A stretch of 21,655 nucleotides of DNA. Origin: Brachionus koreanus (lineage: Eukaryota; Rotifera; Eurotatoria; Ploima; Brachionidae). The notes under the pieces were generated by a model. The model was given only the letters and a program-made list of their open reading frames with translations. It made no database searches and had not been told where the DNA came from. Shown one piece after another: positions 9,349-19,600 of the stretch (position 1 is the stretch's first letter; the number at the start of each line of letters is the position of its first letter). Location of the stretch: contig PJRA01000524.1 of NCBI GenBank assembly GCA_016987375.1, positions 278,528-300,182 on the forward strand. The letters run 5' to 3'. A program made the translations under genes and the position numbers.

Positions 9349-9757
9349 TTTTTTGAAAATTAAAAGAAATTTAGTTTTATTTATTTTAATTAATTTTTTT
9401 GTTGTTGCAAGAGTCTTGGAAATATTTCTATTTTAAAAAAGAATATCAATCTAAAATATGATTCAATATTTTATCTCCAAATGATTTTAATCAATTTTTA
9501 CAATTTTTTTTCAATCTTATAAATTTCAATAAATTAATAAAAATACAAAAAGAGTACAAAATATTTTTATCCAAATTTTTGTGTCGTACTAATCCTTATT
9601 GATATTGATAAAAGGTTAAAATATAAGATAAAAAATTAATTTTTTAATTCGAATTTTATTAAAACATCAAATTAGACTTAAACTTTTTAGATTAGGAAAT
9701 AAATATTAATTAAAAAGGGTCTTGTAATAAATAAAATATTTTTTTTTAGAAATAAAA
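9349..9757. other. intergenic, AT-rich
   Basis: 409 bp between ATP6AP1 (stop at 9758) and the next minus-strand start at 9348. A minus-strand AATAAA at 9655-9660 could end the ATP6AP1 transcript. Nothing else recognised. Confidence 0.45.
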
Positions 9758-10879
9758 CTACTTCTCGGCTCCGATATTAAGTGGTTTTCCTTTCGGGTCA
9801 TCAAATTTGTCCATAGTTTTGACATTCATCAAAAGTGAAACTCCGAAAGCTAGTATAAATGCTAGAATTAAGGATGACGTTATAGCCATCCAAATTCCAC
9901 TGGAGAAAAAACCTTGACAATAATTTATGCGTCCAAAGCTGTAGTCACTTTGATTATTGGTCACACCAGTTGGTTGTAGTTGTAATTTTTGAACGTACAG
10001 CCATACTTTAGAATTCGACTTGCCATCTTTGGTTTTATTCTGAACTTTGAAGGCAGTTTTGGTGCAAACAAAAGAAAAGTTAAGTGGTGTTTCCATTCCA
10101 TATGGAGTTCCCATATAGACCAGATCATGAGTTTTACTGTTATTTAGTTCAATAGAGCTTGAATACAAAACATAATAGTTTGCATTGATAGATTTATTAA
10201 ATTTCAAAGTCAATTTTTGGATAGATGCACCATCAACTCCAATATTTTGCTTAAAATTTATGGTCAAAACCTGATCAGAACTAGTCTGAGCACAGGAAAA
10301 TGAACTGTTAGTGTTTATCAAAGGTATGAAATTACTAGATTGTTGTTTAGCTAAATCGATGTAGTAAATCGATTCAAAAAAAGCAGCACATTGGTCGCCA
10401 AACACATAGGTAGAATTTCCCATTTCAATTTCTGAACTTTCCGTCTCTCGTTTTTCTCGCGCTGCTAAGCTTCTCCCAGTCAGAATGACATTATAATGCT
10501 GGTGTAATCTACCAAAAGTGTTCAAAGCCTCTTCTATGTTGTCTGATTCTATAACATTAATAGAAATCTTGTGATTATTGACATAAGTTTGAATGCTCTC
10601 AAAAGGTGACTCAACTTGAGGCTTTAAGTTAACATCAGGTTTTAAATCTAGCTTACGGACTGCGAATGTTAAATCTTGTGTTCTCAGTTTGTCAATGACA
10701 ATAAGGTTCAAATTATGATTTAGGTGTTCTTTAATTTCACTGATGAAGTCACCTTGTCCAACTATTTTCCCAACTATTGAAGTAGTTATCGGAGATTGTC
10801 CAAAATATGTCAATACTGGTACATGGTCGGCAGCTATGTACCCAGCCAACGAAGTAAACAAAATTAAATTAAGAATCAT
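9758..10879 (-). CDS. ATP6AP1: V-type proton ATPase subunit S1 (Ac45)
   Basis: A single-exon gene of 373 residues. ATP6AP1 is a glycoprotein accessory subunit of the V-ATPase Vo sector that helps assembly and acidification in secretory and endolysosomal membranes. Seen here: signal peptide 1-17 followed by DHVPVLTYFG; a possible furin-type site REKR at 141-144; many N-glycosylation sequons (for example NST 155, NSS 191, NFS 267, NKT 281, NQS 309); four luminal cysteines (164, 196, 272, 321); the family signature around CQGFFSSGIWM (321-331); one membrane helix about 329-351; and the conserved cytosolic tail KTMDKFDDPKGKP. The tail and the helix boundary match ATP6AP1 closely, so the identity is firm. 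It is shorter than the human protein (about 470 residues), with the difference in the less conserved N-terminal half. No intron is seen, unlike most neighbours. Confidence 0.93.
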   Translation of the reverse strand: MILNLILFTSLAGYIAADHVPVLTYFGQSPITTSIVGKIVGQGDFISEIKEHLNHNLNLIVIDKLRTQDLTFAVRKLDLKPDVNLKPQVESPFESIQTYVNNHKISINVIESDNIEEALNTFGRLHQHYNVILTGRSLAAREKRETESSEIEMGNSTYVFGDQCAAFFESIYYIDLAKQQSSNFIPLINTNSSFSCAQTSSDQVLTINFKQNIGVDGASIQKLTLKFNKSINANYYVLYSSSIELNNSKTHDLVYMGTPYGMETPLNFSFVCTKTAFKVQNKTKDGKSNSKVWLYVQKLQLQPTGVTNNQSDYSFGRINYCQGFFSSGIWMAITSSLILAFILAFGVSLLMNVKTMDKFDDPKGKPLNIGAEK

Positions 10880-11889
10880 TTGGTCTAAAATTTTAAAATC
10901 ATGGGATTTAGTTTTGAATAAAGATAAAATGTTGAATTTATTTGAAGTTTTATAACTAGTTGATAAATCAAGATTTTTTTATAATAGAGTTATACTATTA
11001 AAATATAGATTTATAAAAAAATTAAAAATTAAAATTGGAGAAATAAATTTATAATAAAATTATAATAATTTAAATATGATTAGTTTAATAAAATATAAAT
11101 GTCAAAATTTGTCTTCGTAGAAAAAAATGACAATGATCATAAAAATACTGAATTTTGTTTTTAAAAGAACATGTGAATGCAATTTTTTTAAATTAACTGA
11201 AAATTTGATTTAAAATTTAAAAGCAAGATTTTAAAAAAATTGATCGTAAATTAAGAAATAAACAGATTGATTTGTTTGGAACAATTTTTTTTCATGATTT
11301 GAAGATTTGAAAAAAAGAGTTTACTTTTTAACATTTTATTAATCTACTGTATATATGAGCAAGTCGAATTCAAATTTAAATTTATTATTTTATTTTTTTA
11401 TTAAACAAAAATAAATCCATTACCTTAGGTGATAAAACAAATAAAAAATGAAAAATACTTTAAAATAATCCTTAATTATGTAATATTATTTTTTTTGCAC
11501 TTATATAATTTAATTTAAAATTTAAATCTAAAAAATAAAAAATTCACATGAATATTTATTAGTTTTTAAATTGAAATTTGAATTTGAATATTTTATAACA
11601 AAAATCTATTTGAAAAATATATCTTTATTAAAATTTGAGCTTATTCCAAAAATATTTACTTTTTAATTTAAATTTTTAAAATTATCAAAAATTATTTGCT
11701 TTTCTAAATATTGAATGATACAGTTTAAAAGAAGACATTTTATTGTTAAAATAATCAGGAAAAAAAAATTTCTCTATAAAACCTTTAATGCAATCAAAGG
11801 TAAAATTCTTCAGAAACTCAATTCGAAATTAATTCTAGACCATGCCTTTTAAAAAATTAAAAACAATAATTAATAGAAAAAACCACTTT
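10880..11889. other. intergenic, extremely AT-rich
   Basis: About 1 kb upstream of ATP6AP1 and downstream of the first PPxY gene, dominated by A/T runs. A minus-strand AATAAA at 11739-11744 could serve the PPxY gene. No exon, structured RNA or distinct repeat was recognised. Confidence 0.45.
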
Positions 11890-12486
11890 TCAAATATGGA
11901 ATGATTGATTTTGTTCTTGTTGCTGCTGTTGTCTAAATTTAACATCGAATAAACTCTTATAATCAGGGAGTTTTTCACTTTTTTGAGAATCTTTAAGCAT
12001 TTCTTGGCTGTACATTGGCGGAGGCTCATTTTCATTATAGCTTGTAACATATGACAAATTTGAATTGCTATTTTGGGTGTCTAAATTGGCTATTTCTGCG
12101 CATGCTCTTTTAAAACAGCATCGTTTTTTTGGCGAACAAAAACATGTGCAGATCATACCAGTCACAACGATTACGATTAAAATTAAAACTATCATACATG
12201 AAAAAATTAAATGCATAGGAAAAGAACCATTTTCAGAAAATTTCTGTGACCCGAATCTATCAAAAGTATTGTTTTTAAATTCAGATCTTTGATTGTTAAA
12301 AAGTTCAAAATTTGACAAAACACATGGACAAATTGTTTGATTGACACAATTGCATATTGATAAACTTCGATTTAAATTTTCAACTATACAAGCTGAAATT
12401 ATGCTGGGTGTGCAAGGAAGCTTTGGAATCGAAGGCACGCTCTGGAGCTCAATAAAAATAGGGAATAAAAAAAAAATCATCAACAT
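11890..12486 (-). CDS. type I membrane protein with six-Cys ectodomain and PPxY tail (paralog 1)
   Basis: A single-exon gene of 198 residues that I do not recognise as a named family. Order: signal peptide about 1-16; short ectodomain with cysteines 25, 33, 45, 47, 53 and 55 ending in CPC, with N-glycosylation sequons at 39, 49, 72 and 86; membrane helix about 92-113 followed by a Cys/Lys-rich juxtamembrane stretch; then a polar cytosolic tail. The tail has PPMY at 156-159 (a PPxY motif, the ligand of WW domains in NEDD4-family E3 ligases), LPDY at 173-176 and a run of five Gln near the C-terminus. Its architecture, cysteine pattern and tail motifs match the protein at 13700-14227 although overall identity is low, so the two are probably an old tandem duplication. 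A role as a membrane adaptor for WW-domain proteins is inference. Confidence 0.75.
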   Translation of the reverse strand: MLMIFFLFPIFIELQSVPSIPKLPCTPSIISACIVENLNRSLSICNCVNQTICPCVLSNFELFNNQRSEFKNNTFDRFGSQKFSENGSFPMHLIFSCMIVLILIVIVVTGMICTCFCSPKKRCCFKRACAEIANLDTQNSNSNLSYVTSYNENEPPPMYSQEMLKDSQKSEKLPDYKSLFDVKFRQQQQQEQNQSFHI

Positions 12487-13699
12487 TATATAACTAACTG
12501 CGCGAAAATTTATTCATAATTCAAATGTTTCTCTGATTTGTTTAAAATAACTTTTTTTTTTATAATTATTTAATAAAATCTATAAAAAAATGCTTTTTTA
12601 TTTTACATAATAAGCAATACTGCAATACCATACCTAAGAGATTCAATTGAAGGTGAAAGAATTATGTTTTTTTACATACTTAAAAAATTGCTCAGGACAA
12701 CTTAGACGCGCCTTTAAAAGTAAAAAATGTTCAAATATTTGAAGCTAGATTTAAATTTTTTTTTGACTTAAATTTTTTAATTTATCAAAAAATTAGGTTT
12801 AAAATTAACTTAGAATTTAAAGATAATCCAAAATAGTTTTATTCTTTAAATGATAAGAATAGTTGCGTAAATAAAATTGTGTAAATCATGTGAAAATTAG
12901 AAGAATTTCAGATATCGAAATCCGATATTGTATCTCATAAGAATAAATATTTTAAAAAATAATTTTTTTTAATTTTAGCTCTGATTTCTAACATTGTGAA
13001 GGTATTGGCAAAAAATAAAAACAAAAAAAAAAACAAAGAAGCTTGAAAACTTACCGTCTTATGCAACTTTTAAATATTTTTTTCTAATTTATATTCCTTT
13101 GTAGCGGTTAGAGTAATCATTAATTATTTTAGTTACGAAATAAAAATTTCTTTTTTATTCTAAATAGGTAAATTAAATGACTTGAGCCTAAATTTAAAAT
13201 TTATATTGGTCTAAATGAGCTTAAAAACAAAAAAGTTTGAGAGCTTGATTACTTTTAAAAAACGGAAAATACTTGAAAGTTTGAATTTTACTTTTCAAAT
13301 AGATAATTATTTAAGAAATGTTCTCAAGTTTAGTAATAAGCACTTAAGTAAAATTAACAAAAAATCTTGCATAATGAATTCGCAAATCTTAAACGCATTT
13401 CGAATGTTCTGTTAAAATATTCAAAAATAAATTTAACTTTAAAAATAAAACTTCTTATAGTTCTAAATTAATTTTACTTCAATATTTTGATTTTAAAAAA
13501 TCTCTTATTTTCAAAATGATTAAAATAAGTTAATTAAGAAATAAAATTGCTTCATAGAATTTGCTTGTTGGTTTCCTGTCAAACAATCATTATTTCAAAA
13601 ATAAATATTTTCTTGTCGAAGCCAAAAAATTCAATAAAGGTATGAATTAAATAAATAAATAATTAAAGCTGATAAAATTTTATTAACAATAAAAGAAAT
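12487..13699. other. intergenic between the two PPxY genes
   Basis: About 1.2 kb. A 66-codon plus-strand open frame (13215-13415) has no supporting feature and I do not call it. A short hairpin with arms ATATCG/CGATAT sits near 12912-12928. The promoter of paralog 1 should lie just above 12486 and the end of paralog 2 just below 13700. Confidence 0.45.
13679..13684 (-). terminator. AATAAA signal of PPxY paralog 2
   Basis: Minus-strand AATAAA 15 nt after the stop codon at 13700. Confidence 0.45.
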
Positions 13700-14227
13700 T
13701 TAGTTAATAGTTGTATAAGGAGGTAAGAAATCACTTGAATTGGTATTTTTTGAATCTAATTTCACATTATTGTAATCGGGAGGTGTTGATTCTGTATTAC
13801 CAGTAAACCAAACTCTGCTAGAATTAACATCTCTCGTTCCACTAGACCTAGAAATGTTGACAATATAGCGTCCTTGGCGTCTTTTATTTAACTGAAATTG
13901 AATTGATAAAATAATACACACAAATAAAACAATAACGATGATAGTAATGCATATTCCCAAAATTGCCGAGAGCCAATAATTCCGATGATTCCTTTGAATT
14001 TCAGAATTTTCTGACGACCGTGAAATTAAAAAGTATAGTGGTGAAAGTCTGCATGGACATTGAAACGAAACACATTCATAGCAAATATATGAATCTAATT
14101 TATCTACAAATTTTAATCTTAGGCAAGCATTTAATTCCAATGAGCATTGCTTTAATTTTGCATAACATTTTAAAGAATTTAAAATTAAAATTATTATTAG
14201 ACTTGTTTTTAACATATTGAATAACAT
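13700..14227 (-). CDS. type I membrane protein with six-Cys ectodomain and PPxY tail (paralog 2)
   Basis: A single-exon gene of 175 residues. It has a signal peptide (start at 14227; the Met at residue 5 is also possible) through about residue 23, then cysteines 28, 35, 49, 52, 57 and 59, again closing with CPC. The membrane helix is about 84-108, followed by a basic stop-transfer stretch (NKRRQGR). The tail contains PPDY at 149-152 and LPPY at 168-171, three residues from the C-terminus. Compared with paralog 1 the pattern is C-x6-7-C-x11-13-C-x1-2-C-x4-5-CPC in both, and both have one PPxY followed about 15-20 residues later by an LPxY. Same strand and adjacent, so a tandem pair. PPxY tails usually bind WW domains and can direct ubiquitination or sorting; the actual partner is unknown. 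Confidence 0.75.
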   Translation of the reverse strand: MLFNMLKTSLIIILILNSLKCYAKLKQCSLELNACLRLKFVDKLDSYICYECVSFQCPCRLSPLYFLISRSSENSEIQRNHRNYWLSAILGICITIIVIVLFVCIILSIQFQLNKRRQGRYIVNISRSSGTRDVNSSRVWFTGNTESTPPDYNNVKLDSKNTNSSDFLPPYTTIN

Positions 14228-14587
14228 AATTTTATTGAAAGAGCAGATTTTATTACTTGCTCTTCGAGTTAGTCAAGCGTGCAATTTAAATTCTAGGTTT
14301 GTTTATTTAATTTAGAAAACAATCTTAGAAAATATTCTTCTCAAATGTAACTTTGGAACAACAAAAAAAAAACTTTCAATATACCGATTCATTATATTGA
14401 TTGACTTCAAAACAAGCATAATATAATTTTGATTTTAGTTAACTTAAGGATAGATTCATTGGGTGTTAATTAATTCTATTTTCAATTAACTAAAAATAAG
14501 TTTAAAAAAGAAATCTTTAATTTTCAAGTTTATATATATTGTTTATTGACTATGTACAAAAAAATCTTTTTATTAATTTTAAAACAT
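14228..14587. other. intergenic between CWC27 and PPxY paralog 2
   Basis: 360 bp holding the CWC27 3' UTR and the upstream region of paralog 2. Minus-strand AATAAA hexamers occur at 14569-14574 and 14542-14547. No other feature. Confidence 0.45.
14569..14574 (-). terminator. AATAAA signal of CWC27
   Basis: Minus-strand AATAAA 14 nt past the CWC27 stop codon; a second copy lies at 14542-14547. Either could direct 3' end formation. Confidence 0.45.
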
Positions 14588-16198
14588 TCAAAGAGAATTT
14601 GGAGTCATAAAACTATTTTTTTTTTGCTTGATCACCTCTTTGCTTTCACCACGTTTTCGCTTGTTCAAAGGATTTCGTGGATCATATATATCATAGCGTT
14701 CATGGTCAGCTATATTGGCATCAATCACTTTTCTCTTAATTTCCTCATCAACATCTAAACGATGAGTTAAAATGGTCTCGACTTCAACTTTTTCAGATTT
14801 TTTTTCATCATGTGACTGTTCACTTTCTGAATCGTTATTTTCATGCTTCGCTTTGAACATTCTCTCTTTAAATGCTTTCAAAAGCTCAATTGTCTTGTCC
14901 TCTTTAGCGTTTTTCATTTTTCTATTTTTTAAATGCTCGTATTTTCCAACATCTTCCTTATATTGTTTGAACACCTCGGTCTCTGTTTTTTTCTCTTTAA
15001 GTTGTTCCTGCTTGATTTTATTCTCTTCCGAATACTTTCTTTTCTTTTCCAAAAGTTCTTTTTCCAATTTTTTTATCTCATCTTGGGTTTCTTTTCTTAA
15101 ATTAAAACAAAAAATAAAAATGAACTTAATAAGAATACTTTTTTTATCTTTACTTTTTTTGTTCTTTTTCATCTATTCTTGGAGCATCTTTTACTTGTTG
15201 TTTTTCAAATTTTTCATCCTTTTTCTTTAGTTTTGACTTGATATCTTCAATATTGACAGATTGCTTATTTTTGTCCTCAAGTAAAACAGATTTTTCAGTT
15301 TGCTTTTTGTCCGTCTCTTTATCTAACTCGGCTTTTTTTTCGTCTGCAACTGCTTTTTTAGACACTAAAAGAGGATCACCAATATCATGAGCACTTTTTT
15401 TAACCTTCAGATCTTTAGTTACACTTTCAAGTTGCTCTTCTTCCTCCTCAGCCTCTTCTCCAAAAGAAAGCAATCCAAAATTTCTGAAACAATAAAAGAG
15501 CTTATCATTTATTTTATTTTTTTAAATATCTTCTATACCCACTTTACACCTTTTTTGACAGATTTTTCTTCTACGACTCGAACAGGCTCTGCAAATCTAT
15601 TTCGTGGAATGATGTCATCAAATGGATTGAATATTACTTTAGTTGAGATTATTTTTTCAGGACGAATAGGCCGTTCATCAACGCATTCCAATTCATTTAG
15701 CTTGATCATATTATAAATAGTTTGACCACCAATTTTACCAAAAATAGTATGTTTGCCTTGAAGTTCATAGCAAGGACCGAGTGTGAAAAAAAATTGGCTA
15801 CCGTTATCATTTTTCTGAGAATTAGCCATAGCCACAAGTCCCCGACGGTTAAATCTAAGTCTTGAATGAATTTCGTCCTTAAATGGCTCACCGTAAATTG
15901 AATCTCCGCCTTGACCCGTTCCTGTAGGATCACCTCCCTGAGCAATAAAATCTTTGACTACTCGATGAAATATAGTCTTATCATAGTAGCCTTCCATGCA
16001 AAGCTGAATGAAATTTCGACATGCCTTGGGAGCTTCTTTAGACCAAAGCTCTATTTCTATGTCACCAATTGTTGTTTTCAAAACAACCTATTCAAATTGA
16101 ATGTTCAATTAAACGAATAATTAAATTTAAAATTCAAGGTTGGATTCTTTTAATACCTTTCCGTTGGTCGGTGGTTCCTGAATGTATATATTGCTCAT
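14588..16198 (-). CDS. CWC27: spliceosome-associated cyclophilin CWC27, complete
   Basis: Four exons: 16198-16157, 16087-15543, 15483-15154 and 15095-14588. Introns are 69, 59 and 58 bp and phases agree, giving 474 residues, close to the human length of about 472. CWC27 joins the Bact spliceosome as a non-catalytic cyclophilin. Seen here: N-terminus MSNIYIQEPPTNGKV, cyclophilin fold about 10-175 with FHRVV and DPTGTGQGG, linker KNFGLLSFGEEAEEEE (acidic run), a long Lys/Glu coiled-coil-like region, and the C-terminal IYDPRNPLNKRKRGE signature. At the position of the catalytic tryptophan of cyclophilin A this protein has Glu (CYELQGKH), as in other CWC27 proteins, so isomerase activity is likely weak. 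The exon 2 donor is GTGGGT; using it rather than the in-frame GTATAG restores the conserved KNFxLLSFGEE join. The start is shared divergently with VPS18, 435 bp away. Confidence 0.96.
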
Positions 16199-16633
16199 AA
16201 TTATTTCAAATATGTGAAAAAAAAAAAAAAACTTTAAAAGATTATTTAAATTTGCAAATTTTAAAATTTCAAAATTTTAACCATATTAGTACTTATACAT
16301 ATACTGACAGAAATGAATGAATTAGTTAGCTTTAGAGCAAAAAAATAAAAATTATAATTTTCAAGATCATGTGTTTGGTTTTTTGTTTTTCGTTAATAAT
16401 TTCTTTATTTATAAATATAAAATTTAAATTACAGTAAATTTTTAATTTAATATTAATATATAATTAATTCGTCTTCTAATTTCCCTTTTGACAATTCGTG
16501 ATTATAGACTAATCATTTTTTTTCTTCATAAATGTTTCTCACACAAAACAAAAAATAAATATAATTATTACTTAAAAAAATTTTTCAAATCGATTTTGTT
16601 TGCTGCTAAAATAATTTTTTTTTTCATTTAGAA
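16199..16633. promoter_or_regulatory. divergent intergenic region CWC27/VPS18
   Basis: 435 bp separate the two start codons, so this probably acts as a bidirectional promoter for two housekeeping genes. It contains a run of 15 A near 16218 and otherwise plain AT-rich sequence; no specific element was recognised. Confidence 0.45.
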
Positions 16634-19600
16634 ATGGTTTCCCTATTTGAACAGTATGAAACAGAAACGCGCACAAAAACTGAAGATTATTCTGATGAAG
16701 TTAACTTGGTAAAATTAATTTCAGATTTTGAAAGAATTTTTTTTTGATTGCTAGTTTAGTATCGAACAGCGTACTTGGGTGCTTCATTAAATTCATTGGA
16801 AAACGATGATATATTCAAAAGCCAAAAAATACAAATCAAGTGAGTAATCGAAAGTAAGAACGACTAAATGAATCCTTTGTTTAAAAATACAAAGTAATGT
16901 TAGTAGCAGTGGTTGTAGGAGAAGTTTGCACGGTCTAGCGCTCTAAACGAGCGCAAATTTTGGTTTAGCCATTCCAGTCCTTATGAATTTAATTTGAATA
17001 TTTCTTTATTCCACGAGCACTACCTATGCTTCATCAGGAGTGAATAGGAATAAAAAATTTGAGACTTGAAACTTTTAATTCTCTTTGCTGATATTGCTTA
17101 TTTTGGTAGTTAATTGGCTGATTCAAAAACTCTGCAAAAACTTGATGATGTTTTTATCCGTTTTTGTTGATGTGAGTCAAAAAATATTGCGTTTTTTTTA
17201 ACTCTCTCCAATTTATCAACTAACTTGACTTCAATATTTTTTGAATAATTTTTTAATTATTTTATTTAATTTAAAAAAAAAGTAATATTTAGCAAAAATA
17301 TTAATAAATTATATTATTGACGGCTTTTGGAGGCCGATTTTTAAACTTAGTCTAGGTTATTAGAATGTTCAAGAAGTTCGGTCCCTTCCAGCTCTTTAAT
17401 TGTTGCTGATAAAGTTCAGCATTTATAGCGCTACAGTCTAAAACCAGCTCAAAGTGTTTTAACCCTTGGAAATTCCACCAAAAACACAACATCAGCTTTT
17501 TATCAAAGCGTCCTCTTTTCACAACTGGCTAATCTGGTTTAATGGATCCAACAATTTATTGATGTGATCATAATTTCGAAAATATTAGTGTTAGGTACCG
17601 TTAGTTGCTTTTGGCTGTCTAGATGGTCGCGGGGGAAAAAAAATTATTTCCTATACTCAATTTTTTTATCTACCGATTTTTGTATTTTCATTGAAAATAT
17701 TTAAAATTTTTTTTGTACACGGTCATCACCAAGTTTTGGTGGTCTAGTGGCCGTAACTAACAGTACCGAACACTATAAAATAGATTTAAGATTTTATGTT
17801 CATCCAAAATTCTTTTGAAAATGTTGACGTTTTCCGTTTCTTCAATTGAGATTGGGAGTTTGTTCCATTCATTCACGACTCTATTTGTCAAAAAGTTATA
17901 TCTTTGTGAGCAGTTGCGCACTATTTCTCTCATTAACTTATACTTATGACCCCTCAGCTTTATCTGTTGATTTGGAAGGTTGTTGAAATTAATCCCTTTG
18001 TAAAGATTAACGTTATCAATCCCTTTAACAATTTTAAACATCTGAATCAGATCTCCACGATTTCGACGTTCTGTTAGAGTTTGAATCTTAAGGTCTTTAA
18101 GTCTTGATGCGTATGGATTGTTACTGATACTTCTTACCAACTTTGTTGCTCTTCTTTGTACTCTCTCTAAAGCATCTATGTCCTTCCTTAGGTATGAGTG
18201 CCACACACAGTTGCCATATTCTAAATTTGGTCTAAAAGATTTCTCGTTAACATAAATAAACGAGTTTTTAAACAACCCTAATGTTCTATTGGCTTTTTTT
18301 ACCGATTGATTATCTATTGATTATCCCATTTTAAGTCGCTGCTGATATGTACACCAAGATCTTTCTCTCTAAGTGAGTTAATTCAAGTTGATATCTGAGG
18401 CCATTTTCTTTGATTTAATACTCGAACTTTTTATTTGTTCTGCCAAGATGCATTCTTTTGCACTTCTTGAGATTTAAGTCCATATTCCATTTTTTGGTCC
18501 TGTTCGTTTATCATTAAGAACAAATGGGAATATTGAGTCAGTAAATTTAAAAATCAATAATTGTATCTTTTAGTTTTGTTAATAAAATTAAGTTGACGAG
18601 ATATGATCGATTGTGAAGGCCATTTAATTATTGGCGACTTAATTTTATTAACAAAACTAAAAGATAAAATTATTGATTTTTAAATTTACTTTTTAAGCCC
18701 ATCTTGTACCCTTCTTGTATCTTGTACCCCTTAATTTTCAACAATGACATGGCAGTACCAAAATATCAAAATTTTTATTTAAAGTTTTCGCTTTATAAAT
18801 TTTTTTAGAAATAAATAAACAAAGAGTTAGAGATATAATTTAGAGGAGCAATCAATTTTGTTTTTTTTTTAAAACTTAATATGACTTAAAGTTTTAGGAT
18901 TATCAATATGCTATAATCAAAAATATACAATCTTTAAAAACGCAAAATTTTATCACTCAACATAATAGAAAAAAAAAAAAGAAGAATAAATGGGAAAACC
19001 TTTAAATGCCGCACTTACTTTTACTTGACGCATTACTATAGATTCATTTATTTTTGTTTTAACATTTTATGAAATTAAACAAAAATTGATTATTCAAAAG
19101 TATATCAATCAAAAAATAATAATTATTTAAACTAATTGTTAGAGAAATAACTATTGTCAAAAACATTTAGAATTGATAATTAAAATTAACATGATAATGA
19201 ATTTATTGTTCATTATCCTTGTTTAAAATTTAGCATTTAAATCTGCGTCACTTATGTTCTCTGAAGTAAATATCAGAATTTTTAAAGGAAGCTTTTAGGG
19301 AAAATGTTTCTATTACAACAATTTAATTTCGTTTTTAATTTTTTCGATATATGAAAAACTGCTTTATATTTTTGATCATTTAGCATACAAGATAGAAAAA
19401 TTGATCAGTTTGAACAATGCAGCGGGCAAATAGCTATTTTGTTCAAACCAAACACAATACGCTTGCTTAACTCAGAGCAAAAAACTGACGAAAGTAAAAA
19501 TTTTAATAAAGAAAATCCCTTCATTCATTGAATTTCAATTACTTTTAGCCATTGAATATCCCGATGTGATAAACAAATTTTTCCTTGATAAATCAGGCAA

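Larger units (their letters stand above)
16840..19383 (+). other. 2.5-kb transposon-filled intron 2 of VPS18
   Basis: Donor GTGAGT after IQIK and acceptor TTTAG before the codon of IQDRKID, phase 2 on both sides. It contains a repeat-like block (about 16885-17060), a mariner transposase relic, a small TIR element, a jockey-type reverse transcriptase relic and a 54-bp hairpin. 18700-19383 holds only AT-rich sequence plus a short direct repeat of TCTTGTACCC near 18703-18731. Confidence 0.85.

Noticed and set aside
9221..9436. Leu/Phe-rich plus-strand open frame resembling a membrane protein
   Set aside because: It is complementary to the Asn/Lys-rich coding start of the 8160-9348 gene; hydrophobicity is a by-product of the strand.
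13215..13415. 66-codon plus-strand open frame
   Set aside because: No motif, signal peptide or splice context; Lys/Asn/Phe/Ile-rich composition is that of chance frames in AT-rich DNA.
14772..15230. 152-codon plus-strand open frame rich in Ser/Phe/Leu
   Set aside because: It is the antisense shadow of the Lys/Glu-rich exons of CWC27 and crosses a CWC27 intron.
17005..17054. Possible hammerhead ribozyme on the minus strand (CTGATGA at 17031-17037 within an outer 8-bp stem)
   Set aside because: The CUGAUGA-like core and stems are present, but the obligatory GAAA after stem II is absent (the sequence there is CGTGGAA), so a working hammerhead is not supported.
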